A stretch of 64,000 nucleotides of DNA from DASUPK01 sp963815045. GTDB lineage: Bacteria; Actinomycetota; Thermoleophilia; Solirubrobacterales; 70-9. The position numbers and the translations under genes were made by a program. The DNA lies in the NCBI GenBank assembly GCA_963815045.1, contig CAWFET010000002.1, positions 1,426,001-1,490,000 on the forward strand. The letters are read 5' to 3'. The notes beneath the pieces were generated by a model. The model saw nothing but the letters and a program-made list of their open reading frames with translations, made no database searches and was not told where the DNA came from. Below are positions 1 to 7,464 of the stretch, piece by piece. Every line of letters begins with the position of its first letter. The first letter of the stretch is position 1.

Positions 1-242
1 ACCGCATGCGGCCCGCCCTCCAGGCTGGCGGTCTCGGTGTCGTTCGAGACGTCGACCGACTCGACCGACCCAACCGTCGCGCCGGCCACCCGGACCTGCT
101 CGCCCGAGACCACGAACGAGCCGTTGTCGAAGTAGCCCCGGACCAGATAGGTGCCGCTGGCGCCGTTCGAGCCGATCGCGGGCAGCGCGATCAGCATCGC
201 GGCGAGCAGCACCCCGGCGACTATGAGGGCGATCCGCCTCAT
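1..242 (-). CDS. MCE/MlaD-family protein, partial (3' end outside window)
   Basis: The reading frame starts with ATG at 242-240 and runs off the left edge, giving about 80 residues. It opens with a hydrophobic anchor (MRRIALIVAGVLLAAMLIAL) and continues into the first strands of an MCE domain, with GTYLVRGYFDNGSFVVSGEQ followed by VRVAGATVGSVESV. MCE proteins form periplasmic or cell-wall lipid-shuttling assemblies, usually several paralogues per operon with YrbE permeases. The start overlaps the stop of the upstream MCE gene in an ATGA, so the two are translationally coupled. The rest of the operon should lie to the left. Confidence 0.8.
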   Translation of the reverse strand, partial: MRRIALIVAGVLLAAMLIALPAIGSNGASGTYLVRGYFDNGSFVVSGEQVRVAGATVGSVESVDVSNDTETASLEGGPHA

Positions 243-1678
243 GGCCCCGGCACCGATTCGCTCGAGTTACAGGACGAGGGGCTGGCGGGGGCGCCGTTCG
301 GCGGGCCGAGGAAGGCCCCGGCCGGCGACGGAGCGGCGAATGGGTTGCTGCCGAGCAGAACGGGCGAGGCGGCGCCCGGGCAGCGGCGGAACAGGTTGTA
401 GTTGGGTCCACCGAACGCGCCGTAATCGGCGAAGGGGGTGGCGGAGTTAGCTGCGGTGAGAGGCGTAGTCGGCTGGAAGACGCCCATGCCCGCCGGCTGC
501 ACCCGCACGTAGTGGCCGTTCGCGTCGTAGTAGCCGGCGGTCTGGTTCAGGTGAGCGATTCCGGCGGTCAGGTCGGGCGTGTAGGGACGGAGGAACTCGA
601 GTTGCGGCAGCGAGTCCTGCATCGCCTGGACGGTGATCGGGATGTTGTCCGCCGCCCGCTTCTGCAGGGCGACCAGGTAACCGGTCGCATCGGCGAGATC
701 GTTCGACTTGCCGTTCAGATTGACCGCGCGGTTCAGGTCCCTGAAGACCGGGACCGAGCGGGTCAGCACCGGGTGGAGCTGCCGGAGGAACGGTGCGAGG
801 TTCTTGGTGCTGGTCCGGGTCGCATTGACCAGCGGAGTGAGGTCGTCCAGAGCGGGCCGGAGGTTGTGGAAGGTCGTATTGGCCTGGCGGAGCGTGCCGG
901 GGAGTGCGACCAGGGCCTGGTCGAAGGACTGGTTCTCAGCGGCGATCGAGCCGAGGGCGATGTTCGCGTTCTGCGTCAGCGAGGAGAGATCGGCCCGGCG
1001 CTCGGCGACGGCCGAGACGATGTTTGCGCCGTTGACGATGAAGTTGGTGAGGGTGCCCTCGTCGCGGTTGAGCTCTTGGATGAGGCGGTCGGTCGCGACG
1101 AGCGAGGGGCTCAGGTACTTGTAGGTCTGGTTGGCGGCCGGTCCCTGTCCGGCGTAGACGGTTGCCGAGCCCTGGATGACGTTCCGCAGCGCCTGGCGCT
1201 CCGGGCCGCGCAGGGTGTTGAAGAGCTGATCGAGGTCGACCGGGCTGGTCGTGTCCGTCTCGGAGATGATCGCGTCGCTCGCGAGCTCCGGGTTGTTGTC
1301 GGGCCCGGGCTGGATCGAGATGTAGCGGTTCGCGATTCCCGACAGGGAGGTGGCGCGGACGATCGCCGTGGTCCCCTCGTGCAGGGGACGGTCCACCGAG
1401 ATGTCGACCTGGGCCTGCCCGTTGTCGGTCAGCTTGACGTCGTCGACGCTGCCGACCGGGACACCGCCGATCAGGACCTGGTTGCCCTTGACGAGCTGAC
1501 CGCCCGTCTCGAACAGCAGGCGGTAGCGGCTCGAGTCCCCGCCGCCCGACAGCAGCAGGACGAGGATCGCGAGTACGACCAGCGCCAGCGCGCCGATCGC
1601 CGCCAGGCGAGCGAACCTGCCGCCCCCCCGTACGCGTCCTCCGCCCCGTGGTGTGGCCGTCCCGTCTCCGGGGCTCAC
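239..1678 (-). CDS. MCE/MlaD-family lipid-transport protein
   Basis: The protein has 479 residues. A basic Gly-rich N-terminus leads to one membrane anchor (about residues 24-44), then the MCE domain (about 50-125, with QLVKGNQVLIGGVPVGSVDD and a later SLSGIANRYISIQPGP). A long helical region follows, of the kind that builds the tunnel in MCE assemblies, then a Pro/Ala-rich tail. The expected role is export or import of lipids or steroids across the envelope. It is coupled by ATGA to the next MCE gene. The 263 nt upstream (1679-1941) hold no other gene and should carry the promoter; I see no clear motif there. Confidence 0.85.
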   Translation of the reverse strand: MSPGDGTATPRGGGRVRGGGRFARLAAIGALALVVLAILVLLLSGGGDSSRYRLLFETGGQLVKGNQVLIGGVPVGSVDDVKLTDNGQAQVDISVDRPLHEGTTAIVRATSLSGIANRYISIQPGPDNNPELASDAIISETDTTSPVDLDQLFNTLRGPERQALRNVIQGSATVYAGQGPAANQTYKYLSPSLVATDRLIQELNRDEGTLTNFIVNGANIVSAVAERRADLSSLTQNANIALGSIAAENQSFDQALVALPGTLRQANTTFHNLRPALDDLTPLVNATRTSTKNLAPFLRQLHPVLTRSVPVFRDLNRAVNLNGKSNDLADATGYLVALQKRAADNIPITVQAMQDSLPQLEFLRPYTPDLTAGIAHLNQTAGYYDANGHYVRVQPAGMGVFQPTTPLTAANSATPFADYGAFGGPNYNLFRRCPGAASPVLLGSNPFAAPSPAGAFLGPPNGAPASPSSCNSSESVPGP

Positions 1679-1941
1679 ATTCGCTCCACCTGGAAGCAGA
1701 CCCGTTGCGAGCCATGAGCGTCCGTTCGGGTCCCTATGACGGTCCCATCCTCCAGCAGCTCCTCACCTGCTTCCCAGCAGCGTTTCTCTCCTGCCGCAAT
1801 CCAGCAGCTCCACAGGCGATCCTATCTCGGACCCCAGGCGTCGAATCGGTATTTGGCCGTACTTTCCGAGGTGTTAACGGGTGCTTAATCGCCTCGATTT
1901 CGACCCGATTCGGGGCTTCCCTGCCCCGCCGACGGTCCTCG

Positions 1942-2706
1942 CTAGGGCAGTGCGACGTAGCCCGCCAGGAATGAACGGGCGGACGGGGTGTCCAACCGGT
2001 AGTCCACGTTCGTCGAGCGGCAGGCCGTGTCGCCGGTGATCGTCGTCGCGGCGACGACCCTGGTCTCATGCGCGCCGGCGCCGAGGAAGTTCGGGCCGCC
2101 CGAGTCTCCATAACAAGTGCCACCGTTTCCGGTCGAGGCGTTCTGGGAGATCCGCAGCCAGCTCGGGGTGATCGAGTTGAGGGTGCCGACCGAGAAGAAG
2201 CGCACGTCCGTGTAGGTGTACGTCTTGCCCCCCGGCCCGTTGTTGACGGCCTGCGCGCCGTAGCCGGCGGAGGTGAACTGCTGGTTCGCCGGAAGCGAGG
2301 ACAGCGAGCCCGCAGCGGGAAGGCCGGCCGGAGCGATCCCCTTCACCGCCTTGTCGAGCACCACGACGGCGATGTCATGCGGGTCGCTCTGCGACCGGCT
2401 GTACGCCGGGTCCGCATGCCAGGTCCCCGGGAAGGTCGCGCCCTTCGGATAGACGTAGGAGGAGTCGAAGGTGACATTGACCCGGCTCACTCCCTCGTCG
2501 CAGTGGGCGGCGGTGAGGAAGACCGTCGGGCTGATCAGCGTCCCAGTGCACTCGGCCCAGGTGCCGTCGGAGAAGGCCTGCTGCGCGAGCAGCGCCCCGA
2601 CCTCCGGATGGCGGTTGCCGTCAGGCGCGCCGTTGGTGATGGCCGATGCCGGCGAAGCGATTGCGAGCGAAGCGACGACGACGATCCCTGCGACGAGCCT
2701 CCGCAT
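1942..2706 (-). CDS. secreted trypsin-like serine protease (S1 family)
   Basis: The 254-residue protein begins with a signal peptide ending near ASPASA (residue 22), so it is exported. The chymotrypsin-fold triad is visible: His68 in LTAAHC, Asp111 in DPHDIAVV and Ser202 in CYGDSGGP. Cysteines next to His68 and Ser202 fit the family disulfides. There is little or no propeptide before ITNG, so processing by the signal peptidase could by itself create the mature N-terminus. It is divergent from msrA; the shared 183-nt intergenic region contains a copy of the local palindromic repeat. Confidence 0.9.
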   Translation of the reverse strand: MRRLVAGIVVVASLAIASPASAITNGAPDGNRHPEVGALLAQQAFSDGTWAECTGTLISPTVFLTAAHCDEGVSRVNVTFDSSYVYPKGATFPGTWHADPAYSRSQSDPHDIAVVVLDKAVKGIAPAGLPAAGSLSSLPANQQFTSAGYGAQAVNNGPGGKTYTYTDVRFFSVGTLNSITPSWLRISQNASTGNGGTCYGDSGGPNFLGAGAHETRVVAATTITGDTACRSTNVDYRLDTPSARSFLAGYVALP

Positions 2707-2771
2707 CTCAGCCCCTCCACGTCCCGGTTTGACGATTCGGGTTCAGCCTACATCTCCGCCCAGTGTGCGTT

Positions 2772-2804
2772 AGTCGGACAACAGCGCCGCTTTGCATGGA
2801 AAGC
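2772..2804. repeat. intergenic palindromic repeat, copy A
   Basis: This copy matches the local family from GGAC through TTGCATGGAAAGC. Its left arm (TTAGTCGGAC) is damaged relative to the TAGTGCTTTGGAC of copy C, while the right arm AAAGCACTA is kept. It lies between the divergent protease and msrA genes. Confidence 0.6.
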
Positions 2805-2889
2805 ACTAGTCGGGGCCTGGCGGCAAGCTACGTTTGATCGGCCAGCCTTTCGAGACTAATGTCAACAGACTCGAAGGAAGGAGAAGGGC

Positions 2890-3405
2890 GTGAGTGAGAA
2901 CACCGAGACCGCGATCCTTGCTGGGGGCTGTTACTGGGGGGTGCAGGAGCTGTTTCGCAGGCGCGAGGGCGTCATCTCCTCCCGGGTCGGCTTCACCGGC
3001 GGCGAGAACGCGAACCCGACCGAAGAGAACAACGAAGGCCATGCCGAGGCCACCGAGATCGTCTTCGACCCGGAGCGGACCTCCTACCGCGACATTCTCG
3101 AGTTCTTCTTCCAGATCCACGACCCAACGTCGAAGAACCGGCAGATGGATGATGTCGGCCAGGAGTACCGCTCGGAGATCTTCTATACCTCCGACGATCA
3201 GCGGAGGGTGGCTGAGGACACCATCGCCGACGTCGACGCCTCCGGCCTCTGGCCCGGGAAGGTGGTCACCAAGGTGAGCGAGGCGAGCCGGTTCTGGGAG
3301 GGCCCGCCCGAGGACCAGTACTACCTCGAACACAACGTCGACGGCGAGACCTGCCACTTCCCACGCCCGGGCTGGAAGCTGCCTCACCGCGAGACCGCGG
3401 CCTAG
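2890..3405 (+). CDS. msrA: peptide-methionine (S)-S-oxide reductase MsrA
   Basis: The 171-residue protein has the MsrA active site GGCYWGVQELF with nucleophile Cys14, the usual GCFWG motif with Tyr for Phe. GFTGGENANPT and the EFFFQIHDPTSKNRQ segment also fit the family. It repairs oxidised methionine (S-sulfoxide) in the cytoplasm using thioredoxin. Translation starts at GTG 2890 behind a strong purine-rich ribosome site (GAAGGAAGGAGAAGG). The C-terminus has no obvious pair of recycling cysteines, so the resolving mechanism is unclear. A palindromic repeat follows within 50 nt. Confidence 0.93.
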   Translation: MSENTETAILAGGCYWGVQELFRRREGVISSRVGFTGGENANPTEENNEGHAEATEIVFDPERTSYRDILEFFFQIHDPTSKNRQMDDVGQEYRSEIFYTSDDQRRVAEDTIADVDASGLWPGKVVTKVSEASRFWEGPPEDQYYLEHNVDGETCHFPRPGWKLPHRETAA

Positions 3406-3450
3406 CTCAGCCTGAATAGGAGCTTCTCCAGTCCGTTAAGCCGGATAGGT

Positions 3451-3485
3451 GCTTTGGACGAGAAGCGGCGCCTTGCATGGAAAGC
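3451..3485. repeat. intergenic palindromic repeat, copy B (type copy)
   Basis: The 35-nt core runs from GCTTTGGACGAGAAGCGGCG to CTTGCATGGAAAGC. The ends GCTTT and AAAGC are inverted repeats. They are flanked by a further complementary pair, TAGGTG on the left and CACCTA on the right (separated from the core by GCAA), so the whole unit could fold as an interrupted hairpin. Confidence 0.7.
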
Positions 3486-3514
3486 GCAACACCTAGCGGC
3501 GGACTGATTGACTT

Positions 3515-3937
3515 GTGACCGTGCCAATGCGACTTTTAATTGCGGCCGGTCAGGCGGCGACTAGTGGCGAGAATCTCCCAGCAGGCGTCCGTGAGTTGAT
3601 CGAGGTGGCCGACGAGACTCTCGTCATTGCCCCCGCATTGCCAACGCGCTTTGAATGGTGGTCTTCAGCCACGGACAAGGCGCGCGAACAGGCAGACGAG
3701 CGGCTGCGGACGGTTCTCGGCCACCTCGAAGAAGAATCAGGAAAGCCGGTCGGCGGATCCGTGGGCGCGGACGATCCGATACTCGCGTTCGAGGATGCGC
3801 TCGCGAGCTTTCCCGCCGACCACATCCTTGTCGGGCTCCGCTCTGCCGAGCGCTCCGGCTGGCAGGAGCGTGGATTGCTGGACAAGTTGCTGCGATTCGG
3901 GCTTCCAGTCACCGTTTTCACTCTGCCCCCTGAGTAG
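3515..3937 (+). CDS. universal-stress-protein-like protein
   Basis: The 140-residue protein starts MRLLIAAGQAATSGENLPAG and ends with DHILVGLRSAERSGWQERGL then LPVTVFTL. That is the alpha/beta order of a UspA-like Rossmann fold: first strand, central acidic helix, then a late strand with ILVG. The canonical ATP-binding G-2x-G-9x-G-S/T pattern is not clear, so it may not bind ATP. The start is GTG 3515 or ATG 3527. It stands alone between repeat copies B and C, 2 nt before copy C. The role is inferred from fold resemblance only. Confidence 0.6.
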   Translation: MTVPMRLLIAAGQAATSGENLPAGVRELIEVADETLVIAPALPTRFEWWSSATDKAREQADERLRTVLGHLEEESGKPVGGSVGADDPILAFEDALASFPADHILVGLRSAERSGWQERGLLDKLLRFGLPVTVFTLPPE

Positions 3938-3938
3938 T

Positions 3939-3975
3939 GCTTTGGACGAAAAGCGGCTATCCGCTCTGCATGGAA
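3939..3975. repeat. intergenic palindromic repeat, copy C
   Basis: The left arm TAGTGCTTTGGACGA and the centre AAGCGG match copy B. The right side CTCTGCATGGAACACTG has diverged but keeps GCATGGAA. It sits between two converging genes. Confidence 0.6.
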
Positions 3976-4004
3976 CACTGCGGTGTTCGGCACCGACTGA
4001 CGGT

Positions 4005-4892
4005 TCAGCGCTTCTTCTTCAACTTCACCTTCACCGCCTGGGTGGCGGGGTCGCCGTTCTTCGGCGCGTAGGTGACCGCGACGTTGAGCTTCACCTTGCC
4101 CTTCCTCTTGAGCTTCTTCTTCTGCTTGCCCTTAGCCTTGATCAAGAGCTGGGCCGGGCCGGCACCGACCGCCTTGCTGATCACTGCCCGGCCGGCGGAG
4201 GCGGCCTTCACCCCCCTGCCTGAGGCGCTCAGCTCCCCGGGGTTGGGGAGATTGAGGCTGAGGGTCGCGCTGCCCTTCTTCTTGTTGGATGTGATCGCAG
4301 CGAGTGTGAACGTATTGAAGGGCTCGAAGGTGGCGGAGATGTTCACGCGCTCGTCGATGCTGGGAGAGAACTGCGCCGCCTCACCGTCGGCGAGGTCGGT
4401 GATCCAGGCGAGGACGGTGTCGCCGGAGGTGGCCGGGAAGGCGCATCCGACGTTGGCACCGCCATGCATGCCGAGGATGTCGCCGGGCTGCACCGGGACA
4501 TGGGCAGAGAAAATGTTCAGCATTCCGCCGGCGATCGGATGCGGGCCATCATGGCCGACGACCTGGTAGACGTTCGGATCGTCGATCTTGCGGAACACCT
4601 TCATCGTCACCTGCTGCCCCGTGCCGGTCCTCGCGAGGTGGCTCCAAGCCGTGACCGTCCCCGCTTCATTAAACATGTAGGAGGCGCCCGAGAAGACACG
4701 TTCCTGAGCGAGCTCGACCGGGACACAGGCCAGCGAAGCCGTCCCCACCTGCCCGACCGTCACTGACGCAGCGGCGAGGGAGGCGCTCGCCGCCAAAGAC
4801 AGCGTGGTGAGCGAGGCGACGCACGCGAAGCGCCTGAGTGAGCGCGGCCAGGGTGTTCCCAGAGCCACGCAGCGAAACTGTCGTACGCGCAT
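4005..4892 (-). CDS. secreted protein with Lys-rich C-terminal beta module
   Basis: The 295-residue protein has a long twin-basic N-terminus (MRVRQFRC, then RSLRRFACVASL) and a hydrophobic stretch ending near AAASVTV, consistent with export. The middle is beta-rich (FSGASYMFNEAGTVTAWSHL, VPVQPGDILGMHGGANVGC) and looks like an extracellular jelly-roll-type domain. The C-terminal ~60 residues, with AKGKQKKKLKRKGKVKLNVA and KVKLKKKR, match a module I associate with secreted proteins of Solirubrobacter-type actinobacteria. Its function is unknown, possibly wall anchoring. It lies convergent with the stress-like gene. Confidence 0.6.
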   Translation of the reverse strand: MRVRQFRCVALGTPWPRSLRRFACVASLTTLSLAASASLAAASVTVGQVGTASLACVPVELAQERVFSGASYMFNEAGTVTAWSHLARTGTGQQVTMKVFRKIDDPNVYQVVGHDGPHPIAGGMLNIFSAHVPVQPGDILGMHGGANVGCAFPATSGDTVLAWITDLADGEAAQFSPSIDERVNISATFEPFNTFTLAAITSNKKKGSATLSLNLPNPGELSASGRGVKAASAGRAVISKAVGAGPAQLLIKAKGKQKKKLKRKGKVKLNVAVTYAPKNGDPATQAVKVKLKKKR

Positions 4893-4986
4893 GGGCTCCC
4901 TCCGAGCCCATTGATGCTAGCCGCGCATAGGCCCGAAATCAACAACGCCGGGCTGTCGGAGCAGAGCAAGCCGGAAAGAAACCGCC

Positions 4987-5022
4987 GCTTTGGACGAGAA
5001 GAGGCGGTCCGCATGGAATCGC
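4987..5022. repeat. intergenic palindromic repeat, copy D
   Basis: GCTTTGGACGAGAAG is followed by AGGCGGTCCGCATGGAATCGC. The first half is exact against copy B and the second half has diverged. It lies 42 nt before the preferred start of the next gene; an open frame reads through it, but that frame is not needed. Confidence 0.55.
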
Positions 5023-5063
5023 GTTATTCGCCACCGCGACCTCAGAAGAGGCAAGATCCGCGC

Positions 5064-5498
5064 ATGGCAAAGGTCTGCGGAACTCTCTTCCTGACGCTGG
5101 GGCTGGTGGTCGGCATGATGAGTTCAGCGCTCGCCGCCGGACCGAAACTCGAGCCGAACATCTCGTACGGCAGCTGTAACGCTTCCTGCGGGCGACCGGC
5201 CGTATGGATGCTGTCCTCGTCAAGCGGGAGAGGGGCGCTCATTGGAATCCAGGACGGTTGCGAGGTCCGATTCAACGAGGCGCGCTTTGGAAACGTCCGG
5301 ATCGCTCGTTCCGGAAAATTCCACGCGAGGCGGGTCTTGCCTCAGATTGGGATAGACCCGAGTAACCCCGGCAGCTTTCTCGACGTGACACAAACGATTC
5401 GTGGCCGTGTCAGGAGCCCTAGGAAGATCGTCGGGATTGCAAGGCAGAGCGATGCGGTGTGCAGCATTTCGTTCCGGTTCGTCGCCCGCCAGATCTGA
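5064..5498 (+). CDS. small secreted protein of unknown function
   Basis: The 144-residue product starts at ATG 5064 with a signal peptide (MAKVCGTLFLTLGLVVGMMS, cut near ALAAG). The mature part has about 120 residues with paired cysteines (YGSCNASCGRPAV, QDGCEVRF, and a late AVCSISFRFVARQI) and is otherwise beta-like. An in-frame ATG at 4911 would add 51 residues, but those would be made from repeat copy D and carry no recognisable signal, so I reject it. I recognise no family. Confidence 0.6.
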   Translation: MAKVCGTLFLTLGLVVGMMSSALAAGPKLEPNISYGSCNASCGRPAVWMLSSSSGRGALIGIQDGCEVRFNEARFGNVRIARSGKFHARRVLPQIGIDPSNPGSFLDVTQTIRGRVRSPRKIVGIARQSDAVCSISFRFVARQI

Positions 5499-5526
5499 AC
5501 CAGGTAGGCCCGCGGCGTCGTCCTTC

Positions 5527-5555
5527 GCTTTGGACGAGAAGCGGCTCCCGCATTC
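5527..5555. repeat. intergenic palindromic repeat, copy E (half copy)
   Basis: GCTTTGGACGAGAAGCGGC is exact against copy B. The second half (TCCCGCATTCACGCGG) keeps only GCAT, so this is a degenerate copy. It lies between two co-directional small genes. Confidence 0.5.
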
Positions 5556-5632
5556 ACGCGGATCGGAGCCTGGCCGGTGCGGACAGGGGTGGGATACTCC
5601 TCAGTAGGGGACTTAAGAAACGGAGGAGTGAG

Positions 5633-5941
5633 ATGAAGTACCTCATCAGCGCCACACCCGGTCCGATGCCTCCAACGCCCGAGCAGCTCGACACCGCGAT
5701 CGAATGGCTCGAGGGAAAGAATGAGGATGGCACCTTCGACTGCACGTACGGCTACCTCGAGGGCGGCGGCTTCAGCATCGCGAACGCCGGTTCCCATGGC
5801 GATGCCCTCGACCTGATGACCGATTACCCGCTGTTTGGAATGGTCACCTGGGAGGTGCGGCCATTGCTCGAATTCAAGGAGGGTCTGACCACCTTGCGGG
5901 CGAAGCTGGCTGAGGCCCAGGCGGCAATGGCCGCGGGCTAG
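5633..5941 (+). CDS. small hypothetical protein (ferredoxin-like fold suspected)
   Basis: The 102-residue protein starts MKYLISATPGPMPPTPEQLD at ATG 5633 behind a good ribosome site (CGGAGGAGTG). The order strand, helix (EQLDTAIEWLEG), strand (TFDCTYGYLEGGGFSIANAG), helix (GDALDLMTDYP), strand (MVTWEVRPLLEF) resembles muconolactone-isomerase-like dimeric alpha/beta barrels. No catalytic residues are evident. Function is unknown. Confidence 0.6.
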   Translation: MKYLISATPGPMPPTPEQLDTAIEWLEGKNEDGTFDCTYGYLEGGGFSIANAGSHGDALDLMTDYPLFGMVTWEVRPLLEFKEGLTTLRAKLAEAQAAMAAG

Positions 5942-6051
5942 CTTGGAGTCGCAGCCCCACTAGGTGCAGCGAGCGGGAGCACGCCACCAACGTGCTCCCC
6001 CTCGCGCAAGAAGCAAGTCTCCTAGACCAGAGGGTCCCGGCCTAGACCGCT

Positions 6052-6080
6052 GCTTTCCACGCAAAGCGGCGCTTTCGCGC
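6052..6080. repeat. intergenic palindromic repeat, copy F (inverted)
   Basis: Read on the minus strand this gives GCGCGAAAGCGCCGCTTTGC then GTGGAAAGC, which aligns with copies A and B. It is the only copy in the opposite orientation and the last before the integrated element. Together with the terminator, attL and arm repeats it accounts for the gene-free stretch 5942-6357. Confidence 0.55.
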
Positions 6081-6132
6081 AATACGCAGTTCCGACGAAG
6101 TCCTGGCCGGTCCCAGAGTCAAGAAATGAAGA

Positions 6133-6152
6133 AGCCCCGCTTCCGCAGGGCT
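6133..6152 (-). terminator. displaced original terminator of tRNA-Glu
   Basis: On the minus strand AGCCCTGC, GGAA, GCGGGGCT forms an 8-bp stem with a tetraloop, followed by the T-rich TCTTCATTTCTT. It sits just past the tRNA remnant, so before integration it would have ended the tRNA-Glu transcript. Transcription of the present tRNA ends at the element's own hairpin at 11064-11080. Confidence 0.6.
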
Positions 6153-6156
6153 TTGA

Positions 6157-6202
6157 TGAGGCACCGCTACCGGGATTCGAACCCGGGTTTCCGGACTGAG
6201 AA
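6157..6202 (-). repeat. attL: 46-bp tRNA-Glu 3' fragment
   Basis: The 46 bases from TGAGGCACCGCTACC to GGACTGAGAA are identical to 11086-11131. On the minus strand they contain the T-arm, variable loop, 3' acceptor strand and anticodon of tRNA-Glu but no 5' half, so this is not a functional tRNA. Confidence 0.9.
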
Positions 6203-6284
6203 GCACACCGATGATGGGTCGGCTGGGTCCGCCAGGCACGGATGAAGCGTTCTCAGTTCGCCTCGAGGCCCTCGGAAATGCAGG

Positions 6285-6310
6285 TTTCGCGACAAATTCG
6301 CGACAAAGTT
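6285..6310 (+). repeat. tandem arm-type repeat, left end of element
   Basis: TTCGCGACAAA occurs twice in tandem. The same 26-nt block with one mismatch is found at 11006-11031 inside the right end. Paired short repeats inside both ends are the expected layout of arm-type integrase-binding sites (family knowledge). Confidence 0.6.
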
Positions 6311-6357
6311 CTGAAAGCTGCAGTGACCACGAATAGGGCGTTGGCGCTACCTCGGAC

Positions 6358-7420
6358 TCAGCCTTGGCGAGGGCGGGTCCCCGGGATCTCCAGGGCGCGG
6401 ACCGCGTGCGAGAGCCCGTAGCCGAGTTTGACGGCGAACTCGGCTTGCTCCGGCTCCAGCTCGGTGCTCTGGTCGAACTCCTCCACGTGGGCCAGGATTG
6501 GCGGCCAGCGATCTCGTAGGACCACCATTAGCTCAAACATCAGCTGAGCCCAGACCTCCGGGCCGAAGCTGAAGGGCTCGGGAAGGTCCTCAGCGGTCTG
6601 GGTCATGGCGATCTGGACGGCGTCGACGGGCTCGCTCTCGAAGATCTCGCGCAGCTTCGACGTGTATTCCGGGTCGAAGGTCGCCGGGCTCTCGGAAATC
6701 TCCCGCTCCCTGACACCGATCCAGTAGCCCATGCCGGCCGCGTCGAGAAACAGATTGAAGTCCTCGCGGAACTGAGTCAGGCGGTCGGAGGTCTTGACGA
6801 TCACCTCGCCCGGGACCTCGTCGTATTCCCAGGTCTCGTCTCCCATCCGTTCCATCGCCGAGGTGATCAGCAGGTAAGGAATGTAGTCCGGGTCGCCGGA
6901 TCCATTCTCCTCGGCCGCCTGATCGGGCCGACTCCCTGAATCTCCTGCCCCTCGGGCTCGAACTGATCTTCCCCCTCGGGCTCGGGCTGCTCAGCGGCGT
7001 CATCAGCCCAGTCTGGCGGGCGGTCCTCGTTGATCCATGCCGCGAGCTCGGCCGCGGAGAGATCAGGAAACTCGAACGGATTCGGCAGACCATCTCGCCG
7101 CAAGGATCGGCGCAGCTTCTTGCGCGCCTTCTTGGCGTGCTTCCGCCAAACTGCGGCGCGCATCTCGTCCTCTCGGTCGGCCCGCTCGCTGGCGTGAATC
7201 GAATCGCTCAGCTTCAGCCAGAGAATCTGGCCTTGCTCGAGTTGTTGGCCAGGTCGCCGGAGAGCGACTGGCCGATGCCGCGCATCAGCAGCTCAACCTT
7301 GGTCCATTGGGCGAGCTCGTCACTGAGCTCCCAGCCATTGGTGTTCGTCACCACGAGTCTGGGGTTCTTCACGCGTGTACCGCACCCGCAGAAACACGAC
7401 GTTGCCTTCGCCTCCTCCAC
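6358..7420 (-). pseudogene. frameshifted element gene, unknown function
   Basis: Three open segments on the minus strand join into one protein of about 350 residues when one C is restored near 7239 and one G near 6935. It starts at GTG 7420 with VEEAKATSCFCGCG, a Cys-rich knuckle, continues through NTNGWELSDELAQW and LANNSEQGQILWLKLSDS, a basic helix (HAKKARKKLRRSLRR) and an acidic Pro/Glu linker, then DPDYIPYLLITSAMERMG and a C-terminal alpha-helical part. I recognise no family; the CxCGCG start suggests a small zinc site. It is the last gene of the relaxation-recombinase group. Real decay and sequence error cannot be told apart here. Confidence 0.6.
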
Positions 7421-7464
7421 CGGACGATTCTTTCAGTGCGAGCGCCACCGCGCTAGGCCTTTAC

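Noticed and set aside
936..1715. 259-residue Arg-rich open frame over the MCE gene
   Set aside because: Composition is typical of a high-GC shadow frame and it overlaps a recognisable MCE protein on the same strand.
4911..5063. Longer N-terminus for the small secreted protein
   Set aside because: It would be encoded partly by repeat copy D and would bury the signal peptide 51 residues inside the protein.
2772..6080. Integron gene-cassette array with attC sites
   Set aside because: Spacing and small genes fit, and copy B has a GTTRRRY-like GTTAAGC nearby. But the other copies lack paired GTTRRRY/RYYYAAC cores, genes lie on both strands and no integron-type integrase is present. Kept only as an analogy.
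6157..6202. A second tRNA-Glu gene
   Set aside because: Only the 3' half is present; the sequence beyond 6202 cannot form the 5' acceptor or D-arm.
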